A stretch of 9,516 nt of DNA from Bacillota bacterium (lineage in GTDB: Bacteria > Bacillota > Bacilli > Tumebacillales > Effusibacillaceae): the NCBI GenBank assembly GCA_020059765.1, contig JAGVBM010000384.1, positions 1 through 9,516 of the forward strand, read 5' to 3'. The notes beneath the pieces are model-generated. The model searched no databases, was not told where the DNA came from, and worked only from the letters and a program-made list of their open reading frames with translations. The stretch's first letter is position 1, and every line of letters starts with the position of its first letter. The position numbers were made by a program, and so were the translations under genes. Below are positions 1 through 6,723 of the stretch, one piece after another.

Positions 1-1350
1 CGGTTTGTAAGGTGCCGGTGGCCGTTTTCCGGCAACCGGTTTTTCTTCCGTCAGCGAGATGGGGGTTTCATTGGTGGTTTTCGTTAACACCTTCAGAGCG
101 GCAGACACCAAGAGCAACGAGTCATGCTGATCTATCAGTTCTTCCGCCAAGCTTTTGTAGCCTCCCAGATCTTCCTGTTCCATTACTTGCACCAATTGCT
201 CCATGGCGATGCGTTGTTTTCCGAATTTTGCTTCGGCAATGGTGGGGATTGGCTGTTTCTTCAGTTTCCGTTTGGTGATCCGTTCAATTTGGTGCAAATG
301 GTCCATTTCCCGGGGCGTGACAAAGGTTGAAGCAAGACCGGTCTTCCCGGCACGTCCCGTACGACCGATCCGATGGACGTAACTGTCAATATCCTGCGGA
401 ATGTCAAAGTTATAGACATGGGTCACGCCGGAGACGTCCAATCCTCTTGCCGCCACATCCGTTGCCACCAAGATCTCGATTCTTCCTTCGCGAAATTTGT
501 GCATTACGGCATCACGCTGCCGCTGACTGAGATCGCCATGCAGTCCGTCAGCCATATACCCGCGAGTGATCAAAGCGTTTGCCAACTCATCCACACGCCG
601 CTTGGTTCGGCCAAAAACGATGGCCAATTCGGGATTTTGAATATCGAGCAACCTCGTTAACAAATCGAGCTTTTGACGCTCCGGAACTTCATAATACACC
701 TGGTCGATGCTTGGCACCGTAACTTCATGCGCTTTCACCTTCACCAGTTGCGCATCTTTCATGAACTTCCGGGTCAAGCTCAAAACACTCGTTTTCATCG
801 TCGCCGAAAACAATAAAGTCTGGCGGTCGTCCGGACACTGGCTGAGAATGGCCTCGATATCTTCCACAAAGCCCATATCCAGCATTTCATCGGCTTCATC
901 GAGGACCACCAGTTTGATCTGATTGAGACGAATCGTTTTGCGACGCATATGATCCATCAATCGTCCCGGTGTTGCAATAATCACTTGCGGACGGTTTTTC
1001 AGCGCTTTGATCTGCCGGTTCATATCTTGTCCACCATAAATGGGAAGCGTCCGTACGTGCTTAAAACGTCCGACTTTTGCCAATTCTTCCGCTACCTGCA
1101 GGCACAACTCCCGGGTTGGGGTGAGAATCAGCCCTTGCACCGCTTCTTCATCCGGATCCACCGATTCGATCATCGGTACAGAGAAGGCGACTGTTTTGCC
1201 CGTTCCTGTTTGAGCTTGTCCGATCAGGTCTTGTCCGGTGATGGCAACCGGGATGGATTCGGCCTGAATCGGAGTGGCCGATTCAAAGCCCATTTCTTCT
1301 AATGCCCTTAATACTGAATTGCTGATTTGCATATCAGAAAATCGACTCAT
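1..1350 (-). CDS. cshA: DEAD-box ATP-dependent RNA helicase, CshA type (C-terminus cut by window edge)
   Basis: ATP-dependent RNA unwinding enzyme, cytoplasmic, of the group used in cold adaptation, ribosome assembly and RNA decay. The frame stays open from ATG 1350 to the window edge (450 codons seen). All core motifs are present: Q-motif region (GFESATPIQ, about residues 21-29), Walker A AQTGTGKT (46-53), PTREL, TPGR, Walker B DEAD (151-154), SAT (182-184), then RecA-like domain 2 with ARGLDV and HRIGRTGR (326-333). Residues after about 360 match the CshA-type dimerisation and C-terminal region, and the last visible residues turn Pro/Lys-rich, as expected before the basic tail. Full CshA proteins are about 500 residues, so some 50 are probably missing. 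AAAGAGG lies just upstream of the ATG. The gene follows a cold shock gene in the same direction but behind a terminator. DeaD/CshB is a less likely alternative. Confidence 0.95.
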   Translation of the reverse strand, partial: MSRFSDMQISNSVLRALEEMGFESATPIQAESIPVAITGQDLIGQAQTGTGKTVAFSVPMIESVDPDEEAVQGLILTPTRELCLQVAEELAKVGRFKHVRTLPIYGGQDMNRQIKALKNRPQVIIATPGRLMDHMRRKTIRLNQIKLVVLDEADEMLDMGFVEDIEAILSQCPDDRQTLLFSATMKTSVLSLTRKFMKDAQLVKVKAHEVTVPSIDQVYYEVPERQKLDLLTRLLDIQNPELAIVFGRTKRRVDELANALITRGYMADGLHGDLSQRQRDAVMHKFREGRIEILVATDVAARGLDVSGVTHVYNFDIPQDIDSYVHRIGRTGRAGKTGLASTFVTPREMDHLHQIERITKRKLKKQPIPTIAEAKFGKQRIAMEQLVQVMEQEDLGGYKSLAEELIDQHDSLLLVSAALKVLTKTTNETPISLTEEKPVAGKRPPAPYKP

Positions 1351-1515
1351 CTTATTACCTCTTTCTTGCTGTACTTGTTAATGTGATGCTTCAGTCAATC
1401 TGGGGAGAGATTGCAGATCGCGGTCATGCATGTTTCGTTTTGGGAATCCATTTCTTTCTTGTTTATCGTTATCAGACTCCCGTCTGTTCATGCGCTTCTT
1501 TTTCACTTCGTTACG
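1351..1515 (-). other. leader region of the helicase gene
   Basis: Non-coding stretch of 165 bases between the cold-shock terminator and the helicase start. It holds two small inverted repeats: CAGAC/GTCTG at 1473-1486 (on the minus strand a 5-bp stem with a GGGA, GNRA-type, loop) and CAATCT/AGATTG at 1396-1413. A TTGACT hexamer (complement of 1393-1398) resembles a -35 box, but no good -10 sits at the right distance. I see no clear promoter, so the helicase may be read from a weak promoter here or by read-through of the cold-shock terminator. Confidence 0.35.
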
Positions 1516-1546
1516 AAAAACCCACTTGGGGAGCTTCCCAAGTGGG
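1516..1546 (-). terminator. intrinsic terminator of the cold shock gene
   Basis: Perfect 10-bp inverted repeat CCCACTTGGG / CCCAAGTGGG (1521-1530 and 1537-1546) with a six-base loop. On the minus strand it is followed by a TTTTT run (1520-1516). It begins 8 bases after the cold-shock stop codon, so it should end that transcript and separate it from the helicase gene. Confidence 0.92.
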
Positions 1547-1554
1547 CGATCGGC

Positions 1555-1755
1555 TTATAACTTGGTTACGTTAGCTGCTTGGGGTCCGCGGTTTCCTTCA
1601 ACCACTTCAAAGCTTACTCGTTGGCCTTCTTCCAGGGATTTGAATCCGTCACCTTGAATGGCACTGAAGTGAACAAATACATCGTTGCCGCCTTCGATCG
1701 AAATGAATCCGTAGCCTTTTTCCGCGTTAAACCATTTCACTGTCCCTTGTTGCAT
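1555..1755 (-). CDS. csp: cold shock protein (CspA/CspB family)
   Basis: Single-domain OB-fold nucleic-acid-binding protein of 66 residues, the normal length for a bacterial Csp. It binds single-stranded RNA and DNA, melts structured mRNA and acts as an RNA chaperone, most importantly after a temperature drop. Both signature motifs are intact: RNP1 KGYGFI (13-18) and RNP2 VFVHF (26-30), preceded by the typical N-terminal GTVKWFN (4-10). GGGAGG lies about 11 bases before the ATG, a slightly long spacing. An ATG inside that spacer is out of frame and too close to the Shine-Dalgarno to be used. The gene is monocistronic, with its own extended -10 promoter and terminator. Upstream is a long structured leader, as in cold-inducible csp genes; whether this copy is cold-induced cannot be read from sequence. 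Which Bacillus paralogue (CspB, C or D) it matches is not clear. Confidence 0.97.
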   Translation of the reverse strand: MQQGTVKWFNAEKGYGFISIEGGNDVFVHFSAIQGDGFKSLEEGQRVSFEVVEGNRGPQAANVTKL

Positions 1756-1919
1756 CTTCTTTCCATCCTCCCACTACGCTGTGGCATCATCATTTGCAGC
1801 GGTCCTTCATGAGAAAAAGCCGACCGCTTCTGCACCTATGAAGAAAATGGTACAGCCGGGCCGGCCTTTGCACATTATTTTCATAAGCTAGTATTTGCGC
1901 ACATGCGTTTGATTGATCG
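1756..1919 (-). promoter_or_regulatory. long 5' leader of the cold shock mRNA with hairpin
   Basis: If transcription starts about 7 bases after the -10 box (near 1919), the mRNA leader is about 164 nt. E. coli cspA has a leader of similar length that works as a thermosensor. The clearest element is a perfect 7-bp inverted repeat AGCGGTC / GACCGCT (1798-1804 and 1822-1828, 17-nt loop), ending some 43 bases before the start codon. A GC-rich GGCCGGCC block follows further 5' in the RNA (about 1858-1865). The thermosensor role is inference. Confidence 0.5.
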
Positions 1920-1925
1920 ATCTAT

Positions 1926-1953
1926 AGTATAACAGTTTTTTCCGCCGTGTCAA
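1926..1953 (-). promoter_or_regulatory. sigma-A promoter of the cold shock gene
   Basis: On the minus strand a perfect -35 TTGACA (1953-1948) is followed by a 16-base spacer and TATACT (1931-1926; 5 of 6 to TATAAT). TG one base upstream of the -10 makes it an extended -10 promoter. This is the best promoter match in the window and suits a highly expressed gene. Confidence 0.85.
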
Positions 1954-1967
1954 ATTGCAAGTTGACA
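1948..1967. repeat. 20-bp near-perfect palindrome overlapping the -35 box
   Basis: TGTCAAATTGCAAGTTGACA: the two 10-base halves are reverse complements except for one position. The left half contains the -35 hexamer of the cold-shock promoter. Position and symmetry fit an operator for a dimeric regulator, but no named binding site is recognised. No T-run follows on either strand, so it is not a terminator. Confidence 0.5.
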
Positions 1968-2022
1968 TTGCCCCGCAGCCCCCGAATCTTAGATCGCGTC
2001 ACAAACCGGATTACAATTCTTG

Positions 2023-3147
2023 TCACTTGTTTGCAATGACGGGCAGCACTTGCAGCAGGCCCGCCCCTTGTGCATTGTCACTGAATCCCTGCAATCGTTT
2101 CGCGGACAATTGCAGTTTGTTTTTCACCTGCGACGGTGCGAGGCCCGGTTGAACGCTGCGAATCAGTGCGGCAGCCCCTGTTACATGGGGAGAGGCCATG
2201 GACGTGCCGCTGAGTCTGCGATAGGTTCCCCGCAGATAGGTGGATAAAATATCAACCCCCGGTGCCGCCAGATCGATGCCGGTTCCACGGCTGCTAAACC
2301 CGGCGATTTGATTGTTTCTTGTCGTTGCAGCCACCGCAATCGTCTCCGAAAATCTTGCCGGATAATCAATCTGACCGGAGGCTGAGCCTTCATTGCCAGC
2401 TGAGGCGATCATCGCGATTCCACTGCCATAGGCTTGTCGGATGATGTCTTGTAATGCCTCGCTTTTTTCGTTCGCACCAAAACTCATGTTGATGACCTGA
2501 ATGTTGTTTTGAATGCACCATTCAATTCCCTCGATGATATCGGCCAGACTGGCAGAACCGTCTTTGCGGAATGCTTTTACATTGTACAGGCGAATCTTCG
2601 GAGCCACTCCAACAACTCCAAATGTGTTGTTTAATGCGGCAATGGTACCGGCTACATGTGTCCCGTGACCGTTGGCATCAACCGCCGGCTTGCCTCTCTG
2701 AACGGCATTAAATGAGCCGGCGATCCGCAAGTCCGGGTGTCGGCTGATCCCTGTATCCAATACGGCCACTTTCACGGGACTCCCCTGTGTGATGGGCCAA
2801 ACTGCCGGAGCCTGCACACGTTGGATTCCCCAAGGAATGACTTGTCTGCTGCGCAGGGTTGAAGCAGCTGAAGACTGTGTTTCATGGATGCGAAATGGAT
2901 TGTCCCGTTCCACTCGCTTCACCATGGGATGTTTGTGCAGTCTTGCGAGATTCGTCTGTTTGGGAAATTCACAGCAAACCGCATGAATGCTCTTCAATTT
3001 TTTGACCGGTTGAATTCCCAATTGTTTCAAATGGATCAAGCATTGACGGTAACAGGTGCGGTCTTTTAAAACGATCAAACGCCTTTCCCGTTTTCCCGAA
3101 TGGCTTGGCCGCAGCGTGTCTGCCAGAATTTTGGCAAATGGTTCCAT
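2023..3147 (-). CDS. subtilisin-family serine protease (S8) with propeptide-like N-terminus and no signal peptide
   Basis: Serine endopeptidase of 374 residues. The subtilase catalytic triad is complete: Asp131 (VAVLDTG), His161 (NGHGTHVAG) and Ser316 (GTSMASPH), with oxyanion-hole Asn252 (ASAGNEG). Residues about 22-82 resemble an inhibitor I9-type propeptide; the mature domain would begin near residue 100. No hydrophobic signal sequence is visible at the N-terminus (MEPFAKILADTLRPSHSGKR). Extension is excluded by an in-frame TAG 13 codons upstream (3184-3186), and GGAGGGG sits just before the ATG. It may therefore act inside the cell or leave by a non-classical route. Intracellular subtilisins are usually shorter (about 320 residues) and AprX longer (about 440), so I assign no gene name. 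It lies 85 bases after the SLH-protein gene, probably co-transcribed. No terminator is evident after it. Confidence 0.93.
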   Translation of the reverse strand: MEPFAKILADTLRPSHSGKRERRLIVLKDRTCYRQCLIHLKQLGIQPVKKLKSIHAVCCEFPKQTNLARLHKHPMVKRVERDNPFRIHETQSSAASTLRSRQVIPWGIQRVQAPAVWPITQGSPVKVAVLDTGISRHPDLRIAGSFNAVQRGKPAVDANGHGTHVAGTIAALNNTFGVVGVAPKIRLYNVKAFRKDGSASLADIIEGIEWCIQNNIQVINMSFGANEKSEALQDIIRQAYGSGIAMIASAGNEGSASGQIDYPARFSETIAVAATTRNNQIAGFSSRGTGIDLAAPGVDILSTYLRGTYRRLSGTSMASPHVTGAAALIRSVQPGLAPSQVKNKLQLSAKRLQGFSDNAQGAGLLQVLPVIANK

Positions 3148-3232
3148 ATGATCCCCTCCGAACGTCTGGACGGCTACTCCATCCTATGTCGGTTCGAAGA
3201 AAAGGGCACGGCATCTGTCTCCGCTGATTCGA

Positions 3233-4243
3233 TTATTGTCCCACCGGTGCAAAGTATCCGATCTTCCATTGACCGTCCCGTTTGATCAAGTGGACCTCCA
3301 AATACTCGTAGGATATGTCTCCCGTCATCTGCTTCATGCTTGAGATGACCTTGACCACCGCATAATGTTCCGCTCGCTGTTTCACGTGGGAGGTAAGAAA
3401 CGAATACCCCTTTGCCGGAAGTCCGGCACTCGGTAAAGAGATCTTCCCGGATTCCGCTTGTTGCATGATCGATTGCCACGGCCCCACGAACTGGGAGGAA
3501 AATCCTGCCGGAACTCCTGCAGATTGCTGTAAGGTTTGCACCGCCGAATCGACTCGTCCGAGCAGGATTTCGTCAGACGGCAGGTTTACAGTTTTCGTTT
3601 CTTTGTTCAGCATCCTTTCGATCATGATGAAAGATTCGGCTCGTGTGGCATGATTTGTCGGCGCAAAGCGGTTTCCTTCCAGTCCCTTGATTAGACCTGC
3701 TTGATACGCATCTGCAATATAAGCGTAAGACCACCCGCCGTTTACGTCTGAAAAAGAGGGCAAAGCCGTTGTTTCCCGGCTGAGCGATTTCGAGTTGACT
3801 GTCAGCAGCTTGGCCAGTTGTTCCCTGGTAACGAGAGCATCCGGAGCAAAGTGCGTCCCGTCAATTCCGTTAACAATACCTTTTGCGGCTGCCGTCGCGA
3901 TGATTTGATACGCCCAATGCCCCTTCGGAACGTCGACGAATGGCATGCTTGCCTGACTGTCGATCGGTGTGTCTGTCGCTGACAGCAGCGTTTTGACAAA
4001 TTCCGCTCTGGAGATCGGATCATTCGGTCTGACCTTGCCGTCCGAGCCGTTTACAATTCCCATCATAGCTAGCGATTGAATTGCTGCTCGCGCCCAATGT
4101 CCTTCCGTATCGGAAAACAGGCCTATGGTCCCGTCTCCGCTTCCCGGCATTATCGTTTGTTCGGCCGCATCCGCCGGAATGACGGCCACGCTTCCGGTCA
4201 GCAGACAAGCGGCAATTGTGAGAGAGAATGTTTTAAGATTCAT
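3233..4243 (-). CDS. exported protein with three SLH domains and a C-terminal domain of unknown function
   Basis: Probable cell-wall-attached protein of 336 residues. The N-terminus is a classical signal peptide: MNLKTF, a hydrophobic core (7-22), then PADAA-EQ, with cleavage likely after Ala27. Three S-layer-homology domains follow, at about 43-90 (FSDTEGHWA ... SRAEF), 102-150 (FVDVPKGHWA ... TREQL) and 164-212 (FSDVNGGWSY ... TRAES); such domains bind pyruvylated secondary cell-wall polymers. Residues 220-336 form a separate domain with a Gln/Ala-rich helix and a C-terminal beta-rich end (EVHLIKRDGQWKIGYF) that recalls NTF2-like folds, but I cannot name it. The start was chosen at 4243 because GGGAGGTAGCA precedes it and the signal peptide begins there; an in-frame upstream extension to 4402 runs into the preceding terminator. 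The protease gene follows in the same direction. Confidence 0.9.
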   Translation of the reverse strand: MNLKTFSLTIAACLLTGSVAVIPADAAEQTIMPGSGDGTIGLFSDTEGHWARAAIQSLAMMGIVNGSDGKVRPNDPISRAEFVKTLLSATDTPIDSQASMPFVDVPKGHWAYQIIATAAAKGIVNGIDGTHFAPDALVTREQLAKLLTVNSKSLSRETTALPSFSDVNGGWSYAYIADAYQAGLIKGLEGNRFAPTNHATRAESFIMIERMLNKETKTVNLPSDEILLGRVDSAVQTLQQSAGVPAGFSSQFVGPWQSIMQQAESGKISLPSAGLPAKGYSFLTSHVKQRAEHYAVVKVISSMKQMTGDISYEYLEVHLIKRDGQWKIGYFAPVGQ

Positions 4244-4283
4244 TGCTACCTCCCTGTCGGATCGAAATCTACCATTACCATCT

Positions 4284-4312
4284 ATCATCCTGTTTTTCCA
4301 GATGGATTGCAA
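4284..4312 (-). promoter_or_regulatory. possible promoter of the SLH-protein gene
   Basis: On the minus strand TTGCAA (4312-4307), a 17-base spacer, then GATGAT (4289-4284). Each hexamer matches the sigma-A consensus at 4 of 6 positions. It lies between the terminator of the preceding operon and the SLH-protein ribosome binding site, where a promoter is expected. Confidence 0.35.
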
Positions 4313-4340
4313 GCGTGGATTGGCCTCCTGACAGTCGCAA

Positions 4341-4372
4341 ACAAAAAGACCCCCATCTTCATGAGAGTCTTT
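4341..4372 (-). terminator. intrinsic terminator of the cvpA-mscS-yyzM-yyaE-DUF3892 operon
   Basis: On the minus strand AAAGACTCTCAT / ATGGGGGTCTTT form a 12-bp stem closed by a GAAG loop, followed by a T-rich stretch (TTTTTGTTT). Two pairs are G-U, which on the opposite strand would be A-C mismatches, so the element is oriented to the minus strand. It lies 47 bases after the DUF3892 stop. Confidence 0.88.
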
Positions 4373-4419
4373 CTCCTTGCAGCAAACTGCTTTTATCCAC
4401 ATAGCGACCCGCCTGTTGT

Positions 4420-4653
4420 TCAGAATTCCGGCAAAATTGTCAAGTTTCCGCCCTGCTCCGGTTCCCCGTCGCCTGCTCCGACATCAATCGTCCAGTTCCC
4501 GCGTTCGTCAATCGACGTCAGCGAATCAAATCCCCCTTGCCCGGCCTGTTCCATCGCTTCTTCAATCGACAGAATCCGTCCGGTGTGGGTTTTGATCTGG
4601 ACAATGTTGCCTTGGTCGTCTTTGCGGATGGCCACGATTTTTTCTCCGAACAT
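4420..4653 (-). CDS. small DUF3892 family protein
   Basis: Short protein of unknown function, 77 residues from the start chosen here. The pattern IVAIRKDDQGNIVQIKTHTG followed by ILSIEEAMEQAGQGG is typical of DUF3892: a short beta-sheet repeat with a conserved Lys/Arg-Asp-Gly strand and an 'EEA' helix. No signal peptide, membrane segment or metal motif is seen. Two in-frame ATGs are available, at 4659 and 4653. The Shine-Dalgarno AGGAGG (4666-4661) is only one base from the first but seven from the second, so the second is preferred. The gene is last in the operon, 66 bases after yyaE and before a strong terminator. Its ribosome binding site lies in a perfect 13-bp inverted repeat, so translation is probably controlled or coupled to yyaE. 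Confidence 0.85.
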   Translation of the reverse strand: MFGEKIVAIRKDDQGNIVQIKTHTGRILSIEEAMEQAGQGGFDSLTSIDERGNWTIDVGAGDGEPEQGGNLTILPEF

Positions 4654-4656
4654 TTT

Positions 4657-4711
4657 CATCCCTCCTGTTGTTAGCCTGTACTGTCGACAAGCGGTTTAAA
4701 CAGGAGGGATG
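4657..4711 (-). promoter_or_regulatory. 13-bp inverted repeat that can sequester the DUF3892 ribosome binding site
   Basis: On the minus strand CATCCCTCCTGTT (4711-4699), a 29-base spacer, then AACAGGAGGGATG (4669-4657): perfect complementarity over 13 bp. The 3' arm contains the whole AGGAGG Shine-Dalgarno and the first possible ATG of the DUF3892 gene. The 5' arm starts 8 bases after the yyaE stop codon. The spacer holds a TGTCGACA palindrome that may form a small inner helix. No T-run follows, so it is not a terminator. Confidence 0.75.
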
Positions 4712-4719
4712 TTCGCCAA

Positions 4720-6723
4720 TTAAATTTTTTCCAAATTGCACAAGCAATCATAGACGGCCGTCGAAATGCCGAAATCCGCGTGCCTGTTAGACGTCAGATC
4801 GTTGACACTGCCGCCCATTCGGTTCCATCCACCCTGTTCCATGACTACGGTCTGAGGGTGAATCCCCAGTTTGATCTTTACCCGTCCGCGAATTTCTCCC
4901 CGATCGGTATACACCCGAACCTGGTCCCCTTCCTGCAGCAATTTCTCCTGCGCGATCCGGGGGGAGATTTCGACAATCGGCTGTGTCGGCGCTTTCAAAA
5001 TGTAATGCTGCGCATTAATCGAATGTCGCGGATGTACGGTCAAGAACTGATACGGGTATTGCTCGGCAAGAAGTTGGTTGTTTCGCGGGTGTTCTCTCGG
5101 GTATTGGAGCATCGGCAGCGGTGCATATCCTTCCCGTTCTGCCGTTTCCGAATAAAATTCATACTTGCCGGACGGCGTTGCAAATTTCCGATCCGTCCAC
5201 GGGACGGGTTCACTCGGAGCTTTCATAAAATGACGGGCCTGCAGTTCATCCCTTGTGATACCCGCTTCCTGCAGCGGGGCCAAGACCGTCTCCATCCATT
5301 CATGCACAGGACGCAAAAATTCTTCTCCGTATCCCAATTCATCGGCGATCCCCGCAAATATTTCCCAATCGCTTTTGCTCTCCCCGAGCGGCTCCACCGC
5401 TCGATTGACATAGACCAGGTAGGGATGCCACATCGATGTAAACAGAATGTCTTCTTCCTCAAATACGGTGGTGCAGGGCAAGAAATAATCGGCCGCTTCC
5501 GCCGTGTCGTGCATGAACATGTCGATCAGCACGACACAGTCGACACTTTTGTAGGCTTGCAAAGTCCGCTGACGGTTGCTGATTTGTGAAACAGGATTTG
5601 ATCGCGTGACAAACAGGACTTCCACCGGCACGTCGGCCGTCAAGATATCTTCCGCCTGCTCCACCTTGGAAAAAGTACGAACCTCCGCTCCCGGATCATT
5701 CAGAGTCAATGCATCCCAATTCAGCCATTGCGACCAGATCCGGTTGGCGTAATTCACTCCTCCGCCAGAAACTCCAATATTGCCGCTCAAGGCAGCCAAA
5801 GCGTCAATCGTACGAATCGTATTTCCCCCGTTGGCATACCGCTGCAGGCCGATTCCCAATAATGTGGATGTCGGCCCGTTCGCATATATGTCTGCCAGAA
5901 ATTCCACGTCTTCCATTGTCACGTCTGCCGTCTTGCATAATTCTTCAACAGACAGCTGTTCCAGATAAGCGGCGAATTGCGGAAATCCGACCGCATATTG
6001 CTCAACGAATTTCCGGTCGTATCGCTCTTCCTCCCACAAGACGCGGCAAACGGCTAGTGCCAAGGCACTGTCTGTGCCGGGGCGGGGACGAATCTGCCGG
6101 TCTGCGGCTTCCGTCAAGTCGGTTGGCAACGGATTCACAATCACCAGTTTGCTCCCCTGCTTCCGCGCTTCTTTCAGAAAAGCGGTCATGTGCATGTTGG
6201 TGACGGTAACGTTCCGTCCCCAAACGACAATTGCATTGCTGTTTCGATGATCGGCAGGATCGTGGCTGAGCGACACCCCCATGTCGTATCGTGCCGCCTC
6301 CAAGCCCGCATCCCAGCACAGCGATCCGATCGTTTGGGTGTATCCGCCGAACAGATTGAAAAAACGCCCCTCCAACTCTTTCAGCATCCCGCCGGAACCG
6401 CTGTCAAACGTGTGCATGACGGCCACAGGTCCGTATGTTTCCTTTGCAGATTGCATTTTCCCGGCAATTTCTCGGAATGCCTGATCCCATGAGATGTCTG
6501 TCCAAATGCCGTCAATTTTCTTTTTTGGGGTCAACACCCGTTCCGGATGATACATCCGCTCCGGCAACCGCTTGCCTTTAACACAAAGTCTGCCTTGCGT
6601 GATCGGGTGATCCGGATCCCCCTCCACTTTCAACAGTTTCCCGTCCTGCACGTAGGCAATCATACTGCAGCAATCCCAGCAATCCAAAGGACAAGCGGTT
6701 TTGACAGTTTGCAATTCGCTCAT
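4720..6723 (-). CDS. yyaE: cytoplasmic molybdopterin (bis-MGD) oxidoreductase, YyaE-like
   Basis: Enzyme of the formate dehydrogenase / thiosulfate reductase / nitrate reductase catalytic-subunit family, 667 residues; the substrate is not known. Cys11, Cys15, Cys19 and Cys47 (CPLDCWDCC ... LCVKG; 27 residues between the last two) fit the N-terminal 4Fe-4S cluster. Cys136 (GSLCWDAG) sits where FDH and Nap enzymes carry the Mo ligand. The central MGD-binding region includes NAIVVWGRN (163-171) and GIGLQRYANGG (290-300). A C-terminal dinucleotide-binding domain spans about 559-664. There is no Tat signal, so it should be cytosolic. The start is ATG 6723, with AAGGAGAG upstream. The ATG overlaps the DUF951 stop (ATGA), implying coupled translation. 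No dedicated electron-transfer subunit lies nearby. Similarity to B. subtilis YyaE is recognised from sequence style and from its DUF951 neighbour. Confidence 0.9.
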   Translation of the reverse strand: MSELQTVKTACPLDCWDCCSMIAYVQDGKLLKVEGDPDHPITQGRLCVKGKRLPERMYHPERVLTPKKKIDGIWTDISWDQAFREIAGKMQSAKETYGPVAVMHTFDSGSGGMLKELEGRFFNLFGGYTQTIGSLCWDAGLEAARYDMGVSLSHDPADHRNSNAIVVWGRNVTVTNMHMTAFLKEARKQGSKLVIVNPLPTDLTEAADRQIRPRPGTDSALALAVCRVLWEEERYDRKFVEQYAVGFPQFAAYLEQLSVEELCKTADVTMEDVEFLADIYANGPTSTLLGIGLQRYANGGNTIRTIDALAALSGNIGVSGGGVNYANRIWSQWLNWDALTLNDPGAEVRTFSKVEQAEDILTADVPVEVLFVTRSNPVSQISNRQRTLQAYKSVDCVVLIDMFMHDTAEAADYFLPCTTVFEEEDILFTSMWHPYLVYVNRAVEPLGESKSDWEIFAGIADELGYGEEFLRPVHEWMETVLAPLQEAGITRDELQARHFMKAPSEPVPWTDRKFATPSGKYEFYSETAEREGYAPLPMLQYPREHPRNNQLLAEQYPYQFLTVHPRHSINAQHYILKAPTQPIVEISPRIAQEKLLQEGDQVRVYTDRGEIRGRVKIKLGIHPQTVVMEQGGWNRMGGSVNDLTSNRHADFGISTAVYDCLCNLEKI
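6720..6723 (-). other. ATGA overlap between yyzM and yyaE
   Basis: The TGA stop of the DUF951 gene (6722-6720) and the ATG of yyaE (6723-6721) share four bases. This is the classic arrangement for termination-reinitiation coupling. yyaE also has its own AAGGAGAG site inside the end of yyzM. Confidence 0.9.

Noticed and set aside
373..1302. Several plus-strand open frames across the helicase gene
   Set aside because: They lie opposite a fully conserved DEAD-box protein, have no family motifs and no ribosome binding sites.
1962..1990. Plus-strand TTGACA as a promoter towards the protease gene
   Set aside because: No acceptable -10 follows at 16-18 bases; the hexamer is better explained as the mirror half of the palindrome.
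4076..4699. 207-codon plus-strand open frame across the SLH-protein start and the DUF3892 gene
   Set aside because: It runs antisense through a signal peptide, a terminator and another gene, and has no recognisable domain.
4780..5589. 269-codon plus-strand open frame opposite yyaE
   Set aside because: Arg/Phe-rich composition typical of an antisense shadow; the minus strand encodes an intact molybdoenzyme.
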